64,000 nt of DNA from Hymenobacter plasmatis. GTDB taxonomy: Bacteria > Bacteroidota > Bacteroidia > Cytophagales > Hymenobacteraceae. Below, piece by piece: positions 44,033-50,938 of this stretch. Positions within the stretch are counted from its first letter, which is position 1, and every line of letters begins with the position of its first letter. Position numbers and translations under genes: made by a program. The notes below the pieces were generated by a model. That model worked only from the letters and a program-made list of their open reading frames with translations. It was not told the DNA's origin and ran no database searches. Location of the stretch: positions 1 through 64,000 of the forward strand of contig NZ_JAJFAW010000021.1 of NCBI RefSeq assembly GCF_020711255.1, given 5' to 3'.

Positions 44033-44490
44033 GCGGTGCCCGCTCGGCTGGTGTGTTTCCACGATTCAGGAGTGAGCAGTTATCGGCCGCCCAATGGCCG
44101 GGATGAGGGAAGAATGTGCCCGAGAGCCTGAAGAAACGGCCAAAGCTACCCCTGTTTCTATTTTTTTATTCCCTGCGAATAGTGGCTAGGACCGGGGTAC
44201 AAGCCAGAATGCAAACGCTTGCACTCAGCCCAATTTGCCGCAAGGTTGGCTGCGAAATCGTTTTAGATAAGGATAGAAACGATTGAAGCTCGTCCGGTAT
44301 GGCCAAAACGCACCGCGGCATTTACCCGATGAACCATCCTGATTTGCTTGCTGTTAAACACCCTTGAGCTATTTTATTTTCCTATCTTTTCGCTATCTTA
44401 AGAACATACTTGTGTAGCCACTTAAGCCCATGCCGCCACGTTAAGCCAGCACAGTGAGCGCCTTAACGAGCGGTGGGCTTTATCCTAATT
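44033..44490. other. Intergenic region with an isolated LacI/CRE-like palindrome
   Basis: No gene was recognised. TGCAAACGCTTGCA (44210-44223) fits the general LacI/CcpA-type pattern TGNAANCGNTTNCA at every fixed position. TATCTTTT near 44382 is one base from a -7 box and may drive the DUF3850 gene. Confidence 0.45.
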
Positions 44491-44856
44491 ATGCCCCTTG
44501 CCATGAACACCAATATTGTATTCCCCGAGCAGTTCGTTCCCCAGTTTCAGATTTCTAACCCCGCCCAGCGCCAAACGCACGACCTCAAAGTCTGGCCCTC
44601 CTGCTTTGCCGCCATGAAAGCCGGCAACAAGCCCTTCGATGTGCGCGAAAACGACCGCAACTTCCAGGTGGGCGACATGCTGCTGCTCCATGAAGTGGAG
44701 CCGGAAAACGAGCACGACACCGGCCAAATCATTACCCGCTGGGTGAGCTACGTGCTGCAGGGCGGCGCCTTCGGCATCCAGCCCAACTGGTGTGTGCTGG
44801 GCTTCAGCGACCTCCCGCCCATCCCCACGGGCATTACCGATATCCGGCTTTGGTGA
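44491..44856 (+). CDS. DUF3850 domain-containing protein
   Basis: The 121-residue protein contains a DUF3850 domain (about residues 27-110), an ASCH/PUA-like fold: THDLKVWPSCFAAMKAGNKP, then FDVRENDRNFQVGDMLLLHEV, then QIITRWVSYVLQGG. Such domains are suspected of RNA or nucleotide binding and are often found in phages and mobile regions, although no such genes surround it here. No signal peptide; cytoplasmic. The ATG at 44491 or that at 44503 could be the start (MNTNIVFPEQF in the latter case). No function is proposed. Confidence 0.85.
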   Translation: MPLAMNTNIVFPEQFVPQFQISNPAQRQTHDLKVWPSCFAAMKAGNKPFDVRENDRNFQVGDMLLLHEVEPENEHDTGQIITRWVSYVLQGGAFGIQPNWCVLGFSDLPPIPTGITDIRLW

Positions 44857-44924
44857 ACCCGGCCCGCCCCTGAGCAGAGCAACCCCAGCCCCTCCTGATA
44901 CGAAGAGCCTGAGGTTCGAAATAA

Positions 44925-46052
44925 CTATCGCCCCTTCGCGGCCAGAAAGCTGCGGATGTTGTCGTTCAGAAACTTCGCATCGGCGGGGTTGGGCGCAGCG
45001 CCCGCGGTGTGGCCCCACAACGACGGAATCGGCTTCAGCACCACCCCGGGGATGAAGGCAGCTTCGTAGCGCGCATCGGTGAGCGGGAAGTACAAATCCG
45101 TTTCCGAAGGCATGTACAGAATGGGCGCCTGGATGGAGCGCAGGGCCTTTTCTACGTTGCCGCCAAAGGCGGGCGTGGTGCCCACGTCGTGCCGCTCCCA
45201 GGTGCGCATCTGCAGAATCAGGTCGTTGGCATCGGCGCCGGGAATGAAGTGGGTGCGGTACTCGTGCAGTACCTGCTCAAACGTGGTGCCGGGCTTGGCG
45301 CCGGCGCGCCAGAGCTCGCGCCGCCACCATTCCTGCGAGTATAGCCAGCCGGTCCAGACCATGGCAAAGGCCTCCAGTCCTTTGGTGGGCGGAGCCGTGT
45401 AGTCGCCGTTGTTGAAGGCGGCATCGGCGGTGAGGGCGGCTATTTGCCCTTCGAGGCGTACCACGCCGTGGGGATAGGTTTTGGCGGTGCCCGAAGTGGC
45501 CACCAAGCGGTCGGCGAAGTGGGGGTAGCTCACGGCCCACTGAAACGCCTGCTGGGCGCCCATCGAAAAGCCAATGATGGCCTTGAGGTGGGTGATTTTC
45601 AGGTCCTGGCCCAACAGCTGGTGCACGGCCTCCACGTTGTCGCGAATGGTCATGACCGGGAAGCGCGGGCCGTGGTAGGGCTCGGGCGTGTTGCTGGGCG
45701 ACGACGACTTGCCGTTGCCGAACAGCTCGGTAGCCACCAAAAACACCTTGGCGGTATCGAGCGCCTTGCCCGGGCCAATGAGCCACTCGTAGCCGTGGTG
45801 ATTGGCCATGTAGTGCGAAGGCAGCAGAATGGCGTTGTCGCGGGCGGCGTTGAGGTGGCCGTAGGTGCCGTACACCACGCGGGCCTGCGGCAAGGTCACG
45901 CCGCTTTCGGTCCGGAAATTATTGATAACAAAGACGTGGTGCTGGGCACGGTCCGGGCGCTTGGTGGCGGGCGCATCCTGAGCGGGTACGCGACTGCTGG
46001 CCCCGGCGATGAGGGCCGCAGCCAACGAAAAACAGCGTAAAAATGAAGACAT
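44925..46052 (-). CDS. Secreted alpha/beta hydrolase, homoserine O-acetyltransferase-like
   Basis: The 375-residue protein is related to MetX: GVTLPQARVVYGTYGHLNAA, then VIFGFSMG-type elbow IIGFSMGAQQAF with nucleophile Ser163, the acid Asp in MPSETDLYFP and the His in LWGHTAGAA. Unlike the true metX in this window (58225) it has a signal peptide (ending RVPAQD), so it is periplasmic or exported and unlikely to serve methionine synthesis. The ATG at 46052 is supported by a perfect promoter at 46086-46117, which would overlap a longer reading frame. An esterase or acyltransferase role is an inference. Confidence 0.88.
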   Translation of the reverse strand: MSSFLRCFSLAAALIAGASSRVPAQDAPATKRPDRAQHHVFVINNFRTESGVTLPQARVVYGTYGHLNAARDNAILLPSHYMANHHGYEWLIGPGKALDTAKVFLVATELFGNGKSSSPSNTPEPYHGPRFPVMTIRDNVEAVHQLLGQDLKITHLKAIIGFSMGAQQAFQWAVSYPHFADRLVATSGTAKTYPHGVVRLEGQIAALTADAAFNNGDYTAPPTKGLEAFAMVWTGWLYSQEWWRRELWRAGAKPGTTFEQVLHEYRTHFIPGADANDLILQMRTWERHDVGTTPAFGGNVEKALRSIQAPILYMPSETDLYFPLTDARYEAAFIPGVVLKPIPSLWGHTAGAAPNPADAKFLNDNIRSFLAAKGR

Positions 46053-46085
46053 TGCGGGAAGTAAAAAGTGCGCTTGGTGCAGTGG

Positions 46086-46117
46086 CAAACTTAACCGGTG
46101 AGGCTACTACAAGCCAA
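46086..46117 (-). promoter_or_regulatory. Bacteroidetes promoter of the MetX-like hydrolase gene
   Basis: On the minus strand TTG (46117-46115), a 21-nt spacer and TAAGTTTG (46093-46086) match the consensus. The leader would be about 27 nt and fixes the gene start at 46052. Confidence 0.65.
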
Positions 46118-46236
46118 CGCCGAAAACGTTGTAAAGCGGCCCGCTAAGCCGCACAAAACCAGCTGTTCCAGTTAGCTCAACCATAACCCGCGGTTGCCCC
46201 AGGAGGTACGCTTGTTTATCGCCAACGGCCTGCCCC

Positions 46237-47406
46237 ATGAAAGCTTCAGCTGACCACCTACCTTCCCGCCGCCATTTTATGCGCCTGCTCTCGCTGGGCG
46301 CGGGCGCCACCATCGCCGGCCCGGCGGCCCTGGCCGGTCCGCTGCGCACGCTGGCCGATGGCCTTACCGCCGACCGCAAGCTGGGTGTGGCGCTGGTGGG
46401 GCTGGGCAAGTACAGCACCGGCGAGCTGGCCCCGGCCCTGCAGCAAACCAAGCTGTGCCGGCTGGCGGGCATTGTGACCGGCTCCCCGGCCAAAGCGGCG
46501 CGGTGGAAGCAGCAGTACAACCTTCCCGATAACAGCATTTACGATTACAAGACCTTCGACCGGATAATCGACAACCCCGACATCGACATTGTGTACGTGG
46601 TGCTGCCCAATGCCCTGCATGCCGAGTACGTGGTGCGGGCGGCGCAGGCCGGCAAGCACGTCATCTGCGAGAAGCCCATGGCCACGTCGGTGGCCGATGC
46701 GCGCCGCATGATTGCGGCCATGCAGCAGGCAGGCAAGAAACTGAGCATCGGCTACCGGCTGCACTTCGAGCCCCACCACCGCGAAATGATGCGCTTGGGC
46801 CAGCAACAGGTGTTTGGCCCGGTGCAGCACCTGCTGGCCGACAACGGCTTTCGCTTTAACAACGACACGCCCTGGCGCGTGAACAAGGCCCTGAGTGGCG
46901 GCGGCCCGCTCATGGACATGGGCATCTACTGCCTGCAGGGCTGTATTTACACCAAGGGGCAGGTGCCGGTATCGGTCACGGCGAAGTTTACCCCGAAGAC
47001 GGACCCCGTGCTGTTCAGGGAAGTAGAAGCCGGCGTGAACTGGCAGCTGCAATTCGCCGATGGCGCCACCGCCGACTGCCGCACCACCTACGCCGAAAAC
47101 ATGGCCAGCCGCCTGCGCGCCGAAGCCACCAAGGGTTGGGCTGAATTGGCCCCGGCATTCGGCTATGGGGGCCTACAGGGCCGCACCAGCCAAAGCGCCA
47201 TGAACATTCCCAACGTCAACCAGCAAGCCGCTCAGATGGACGACTTTGCCGACTGCGTGCTCCACAACAAACTTACCCGCGTGCCCGGCGAAATGGGCCT
47301 GCGCGACGTGCAGTTGCTCGAAGCCATCTACCGCGCCGCTGAGACTGGCCAGAAGGTTTCAACCAAAGACGTAGCGGCGGTGCTGGATAAAGTGGGCAAG
47401 AAGTAA
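46237..47406 (+). CDS. Gfo/Idh/MocA-family oxidoreductase, Tat-exported
   Basis: The 389-residue NAD(P)-dependent oxidoreductase starts with a twin-arginine-type signal (PSRRHFMRLLSLGAGATIAG), which suggests export with bound cofactor. The Rossmann motif is VALVGLGKYSTG (51-62). The conserved CEKPMATS lies at 144-151 with catalytic Lys146, and the second conserved motif GGPLMDMGIYCLQGCIY is near 225-241. This arrangement resembles the glucose-fructose oxidoreductase branch, and the likely substrate is a sugar. It is a single gene bounded by a repeat and a terminator. Confidence 0.93.
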   Translation: MKASADHLPSRRHFMRLLSLGAGATIAGPAALAGPLRTLADGLTADRKLGVALVGLGKYSTGELAPALQQTKLCRLAGIVTGSPAKAARWKQQYNLPDNSIYDYKTFDRIIDNPDIDIVYVVLPNALHAEYVVRAAQAGKHVICEKPMATSVADARRMIAAMQQAGKKLSIGYRLHFEPHHREMMRLGQQQVFGPVQHLLADNGFRFNNDTPWRVNKALSGGGPLMDMGIYCLQGCIYTKGQVPVSVTAKFTPKTDPVLFREVEAGVNWQLQFADGATADCRTTYAENMASRLRAEATKGWAELAPAFGYGGLQGRTSQSAMNIPNVNQQAAQMDDFADCVLHNKLTRVPGEMGLRDVQLLEAIYRAAETGQKVSTKDVAAVLDKVGKK

Positions 47407-47412
47407 GTCTGT

Positions 47413-47577
47413 GTCATGCAGAGCAAAGCGAAGCATCTTTACCGCGTAACTAATCCACAATCGTCTGTCGTGCAGAGCGCAGCGAAGCATCTTATCACGT
47501 TCGAACGATTCGTTCAGCGGCGATAAGATGCTTCGCTGCGCTCTGCATGACAAATGGCGCGAGCGTAGCGAGATACT
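47413..47577. repeat. Nested intergenic hairpin repeats, subfamily II
   Basis: A complete subfamily II element (about 47465-47551; TGCAGAGCGCAGCGAAGCAT arm, loop TCACGTTCGAACGATTCGTT) lies inside partial outer arms (GTCATGCAGAGCAAAGCGAA at 47413 and GCGAGATACTT at 47567-47577). The flanking words CACAATCGTCTGTC and GACAAATGGCGC recur at the 6.1-kb copy. Confidence 0.85.
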
Positions 47578-47646
47578 TAAATGTGCCGACCTCCAGTTCG
47601 ATGAACACAGCATGACCGTTCTTACAAGAAACACGGCGGCTCGCAC

Positions 47647-47682
47647 AAAAAGCCCTCGCAATCAATGTTGCGAGGGCTTTTT
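47647..47682. terminator. Bidirectional intrinsic terminator
   Basis: A 15-bp perfect stem (AAAAAGCCCTCGCAA at 47647-47661, TTGCGAGGGCTTTTT at 47668-47682) with a 6-nt loop lies between convergent genes and can end both transcripts. Confidence 0.9.
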
Positions 47683-47708
47683 GGTATTTATAGCTAAATC
47701 AGATCCAG

Positions 47709-48572
47709 CTATGCGCCGATGCGGTCCAAAATTGCCATGTCCTCGGCCGACAGCTGGATATCCGCCGTTTTCATGTTCTCTTCCAGGTGTTTCACTTTGG
47801 AAGTGCCGGGAATGAGCAGGATGTTGGGCGAGTGGTGGAGCAGCCAGCTCAACGCAATCTGCGGCGATGTGGCCTGGTGCTTCCGGGCCAGCTGGCCCAG
47901 CGCCGCCAGTGCCTCCGAGTTGCCGCCAGCCAACGGGTACCACGGAATGAAGGCCATGCCTTGCTGGCGGGTATACGTCAGCTCAGCTTCCCACTTCCGG
48001 TTTTCGATGCTGTACATATTCTGCACAGCCACCACTTTCACGTATTGCTGGGCTTTCTTAATCTGCTCAACGGTGACTTCCGACAGGCCAATGTGCTTTA
48101 CTAGGCCTTCTTCCTGCGCTTTTTGCAGAAACTCCAGGGTCTTTTCAAAGGGTACTTCCGGGTCGACGCGGTGGAGCTGGTAGAGGTCAATCTGGTCGAG
48201 CTTCAGGCGCTTCAGGCTGCCGTGCAGGACTTCTTCCAGGTGCTTGGGGCTGGCGTCGATGGGCCACTCGTTGGGGCCGGTGCGCAGCAGGCCGCCTTTG
48301 GTGGCAATGACCAGGCCCGGCTTGTACGGGTACAGCGCCTCGGCAATCAACTCTTCCGAAACGTTGGGTCCGTAGCTGTCGGCCGTGTCAATGAAGTTCA
48401 CGCCCAGCTCCACGGCCCGCTGCAGCACGCGGATGCATTCGTCGTGGTCAGCCGGCGGGCCCCAGATGCCCTGGCCGGTGATGCGCATGGCCCCGTAGCC
48501 GAGGCGGTTAATGGTGAGGTCGCCGCCGAGGGCGAAGGTGGTGGGGTATGTTGACGTGGTGGTAGTTGCCAT
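47709..48572 (-). CDS. Aldo/keto reductase
   Basis: The 287-residue cytoplasmic NADPH-dependent reductase has the (beta/alpha)8 pattern of the family: INRLGYGAMRITG, FIDTADSYGPNVSEELI with catalytic Asp and Tyr, VIATKGGL with the Lys, and YQLHRVDPEVPFEKTLEFLQ with the His. The C-terminal segment VKHLEENMKTADIQLSAED binds the cofactor phosphate in relatives. The ATG at 48572 starts 24 residues later than an alternative at 48641, which would run through the dxs terminator. The physiological substrate is unknown. Confidence 0.94.
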   Translation of the reverse strand: MATTTTSTYPTTFALGGDLTINRLGYGAMRITGQGIWGPPADHDECIRVLQRAVELGVNFIDTADSYGPNVSEELIAEALYPYKPGLVIATKGGLLRTGPNEWPIDASPKHLEEVLHGSLKRLKLDQIDLYQLHRVDPEVPFEKTLEFLQKAQEEGLVKHIGLSEVTVEQIKKAQQYVKVVAVQNMYSIENRKWEAELTYTRQQGMAFIPWYPLAGGNSEALAALGQLARKHQATSPQIALSWLLHHSPNILLIPGTSKVKHLEENMKTADIQLSAEDMAILDRIGA

Positions 48573-48593
48573 GAGTTGAATTGCTTTAAATGA

Positions 48594-48631
48594 AAACACC
48601 ACCGACCAGGATTTCCCAGCCGGTGGTGTTT
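48594..48631 (-). terminator. Intrinsic terminator after dxs
   Basis: A stem of about 11 bp (AAACACCACCG type, 48594-48604, against CGGTGGTGTTT, 48621-48631) lies downstream of dxs and upstream of the aldo/keto reductase gene in the same direction. The T-run is short. Confidence 0.7.
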
Positions 48632-48685
48632 CAAAAGTCAATTCGCAGCTTTATTGTTTACTGACGAACTTACTAAACCCTGAGC

Positions 48686-50632
48686 CTACCGCAGCACCGT
48701 AGCCAGGGCATTGGTCGCCACTTTCTCGCTCATCTCGCGCACGGCGGCGGCAATGCCGGCGGCATCAAAACCGCACTCTTTGTACAACTCGTCCTGGGTG
48801 CCGTGTTCCACCACCCGGTCGGGGATGCCGAGGCGCCGCACGGGCAGGTGGAAGCCGTGGTCCGTGAGGAATTCGAGCACGGCCGAGCCGAAGCCGCCAG
48901 GCAGGCAGCCGTCTTCCACCGTCACGATGGCGCGGTAGCGGCGGGCAATGTCGCGCAGCATTTCCTCGTCCAGCGGCTTGCAGAAGCGCATGTCGTAGTG
49001 GCCCGCGTCGAGGCCTTCGGCCCGCAGCGTTTCGGTGGCTTTCACGGCGTAGTTGCCGATGTGGCCGATGCTGAGGATGGCCACGCCACCCTCCTCACCC
49101 TCGCGCACCACGCGGCCCGTGCCGATGGCGATGCGCTGCAGCGGCGTGCGCCACTGCGGCATCACGCCCTCGCCGCGCGGGTAGCGAATGCTAAACGGGC
49201 CGGCGTTTTCGGGCAGGGTGGCGGTGTACATCAGGTTGCGCAGCTCCTGCTCGTTCATCGGGGCCGATACCACGATGTTGGGGATGCAGCGCATGTAGGC
49301 CAGGTCGTAGCAGCCGTGGTGGGTGGGGCCGTCGGCGCCGGCAAAACCGGCGCGGTCGAGGCAGAACACCACGTGCAGATTTTGCAGGGCCACGTCGTGC
49401 ACCACTTGGTCGTAGCCTCGCTGCATAAACGAGGAGTAGATGTTGCAGAACGGCACCAGCCCTTGCGTAGCCAGGCCGGCCGAGAACGTGACGGCGTGCT
49501 GCTCGGCAATGCCCACGTCGAAGGCACGGTCGGGCATGGCGGCCATCATGATGTTCAGCGACGAGCCCGAGGGCATGGCCGGCGTCACGCCCATGACTTT
49601 GGGATTGGCCTCGGCCAGCTCCACCATGGTGTGGCCGAACACGTCCTGGTACTTGGGCGGCTGCGGCTTGTCGGGAGTCTTTTTGTAAATCTCCCCGGTG
49701 ATTTTATCGAACAAGCCCGGCGCGTGCCACAGCGTCTGGTCTTTTTCGGCCAGCGCGTAGCCCTTGCCTTTCACCGTCACGCAGTGCAGGATTTTGGGGC
49801 CGGGAATGGTCTTCAAATCATTGAGCACCGCTACCAGGTGCTGCACGTCGTGGCCGTCTACAGGGCCGAAATATCGGAATTTCAGCGCCTCAAACAGGTT
49901 GCTTTGCTTGAGCAGGGTGGCCTTCATGGCCGCTTCTACTTTGCGGGCAATGTGCTGGGGGTTGGGCCCGAACTTGCTGAGCTTGCCCAACACGTTCCAG
50001 AGTTCGTCGCGCACCTTGTTGTAGGTGCGGGAGGTGGTGATGTCGGTGAGGTATTCCTTGAGCGCGCCCACGTTGGGGTCGATGCTCATGCAGTTGTCGT
50101 TGAGGATAACCAGCAGGTTGGAGTTGGCCACGCCGGCGTGGTTCAGGGCCTCGAAGGCCATGCCCGCCGTCATGGCGCCGTCGCCGATTACGGCAATATG
50201 CTGCCGGTCCTTCTCGCCCTTGTAGTCCGAAGCCACGGCCATGCCCAGCGCCGCCCCGATGCTGGTGCTGCTGTGGCCCACGCCGAAGGCGTCATACTCG
50301 CTTTCGCTGCGCTTTGGAAAGCCCGACATGCCGTGGTAGCGGCGGTTGGTGGGAAATTTATCGCGGCGGCCGGTGAGAATTTTGTGGCCGTAGGCCTGGT
50401 GGCCCACGTCCCACACCAGCTGGTCGTAGGGAGTTTTGAATACGTAGTGCAGGGCCACCGTCAGCTCCACTACGCCCAGCGAGGCGCCGAAGTGCCCGCC
50501 GTAAATGCTCACGGAGTCGATAATAAACTCGCGCAGTTCGGTGCTAAGTTGGACTAATTGCTCAGGAGCAAGCTTCTTAAGGTCGTCGGGCGAGTCAATC
50601 GCCGCCAGGAGCGGGCCGGGTTCAACTATCAT
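48686..50632 (-). CDS. dxs: 1-deoxy-D-xylulose-5-phosphate synthase
   Basis: The 648-residue thiamine-diphosphate enzyme condenses pyruvate and glyceraldehyde 3-phosphate, the first step of the MEP isoprenoid pathway. Motifs: GGHFGASLGVVELTVALHYV, VGHQAYGHKILTGR, the cofactor motif GDGAMTAGMAFEALNHAG to LNDN (about 158-187), YFGPVDGHD, and FDVGIAEQHAVTFSAGLA. The ATG at 50632 was chosen because a perfect -7 box (50712-50705) overlaps the alternative upstream start at 50707. A terminator follows. The gene is not linked to other MEP genes here. Confidence 0.97.
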   Translation of the reverse strand: MIVEPGPLLAAIDSPDDLKKLAPEQLVQLSTELREFIIDSVSIYGGHFGASLGVVELTVALHYVFKTPYDQLVWDVGHQAYGHKILTGRRDKFPTNRRYHGMSGFPKRSESEYDAFGVGHSSTSIGAALGMAVASDYKGEKDRQHIAVIGDGAMTAGMAFEALNHAGVANSNLLVILNDNCMSIDPNVGALKEYLTDITTSRTYNKVRDELWNVLGKLSKFGPNPQHIARKVEAAMKATLLKQSNLFEALKFRYFGPVDGHDVQHLVAVLNDLKTIPGPKILHCVTVKGKGYALAEKDQTLWHAPGLFDKITGEIYKKTPDKPQPPKYQDVFGHTMVELAEANPKVMGVTPAMPSGSSLNIMMAAMPDRAFDVGIAEQHAVTFSAGLATQGLVPFCNIYSSFMQRGYDQVVHDVALQNLHVVFCLDRAGFAGADGPTHHGCYDLAYMRCIPNIVVSAPMNEQELRNLMYTATLPENAGPFSIRYPRGEGVMPQWRTPLQRIAIGTGRVVREGEEGGVAILSIGHIGNYAVKATETLRAEGLDAGHYDMRFCKPLDEEMLRDIARRYRAIVTVEDGCLPGGFGSAVLEFLTDHGFHLPVRRLGIPDRVVEHGTQDELYKECGFDAAGIAAAVREMSEKVATNALATVLR

Positions 50633-50704
50633 CAGGGCAGGCGTGGTGGGAATGGGTGACGGGGATGTAACCGCCTGACCCGCTAAAAGATTATCGGGCT
50701 GGCA

Positions 50705-50712
50705 CAAAGGTA
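50705..50712 (-). promoter_or_regulatory. -7 box of the dxs promoter
   Basis: TACCTTTG on the minus strand matches TAnnTTTG exactly and lies 73 nt upstream of the chosen ATG. No clear TTG lies at the usual distance, so the promoter is only partly supported. The rest of the dxs-receptor gap (50633-50938) holds GACCTTTG at 50819-50826, a weaker rightward box, and nothing else that was recognised. Confidence 0.5.
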
Positions 50713-50938
50713 CGATACCGAGCTAACAGCGGTTGTTGGGCACCGGCAGAATCGGGGCGTTTGTCGGGGTTTAACCATTGGTAATCTAGTTTATGCCCAA
50801 GCCCGCGGCTTTCGTGAGGACCTTTGTGTATCGGCAAGCCGATTGAGCCGGCAAGCTGTTGCTAAGTTTTATTATCTAAAAAAGACGCCGGATGCAACCT
50901 CCGGCTCCAATTGTGGCACTTTGGCCGCTATGCACTGT

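Noticed and set aside
2107..47577. CRISPR array made of the recurring repeats
   Set aside because: The repeats are dispersed singly between genes, with long inverted arms and no regular spacers or cas genes.
48803..50557. Long open frame (584 codons) antisense to dxs
   Set aside because: It mirrors the dxs gene; the predicted protein is His/Val/Gly-rich with no family resemblance. High-GC genes often leave long open antisense frames. The same applies to frames antisense to susD (35093-36628), GH51 (24553-25971), GH27 (22721-23839) and tal-pgi (14942-16027).
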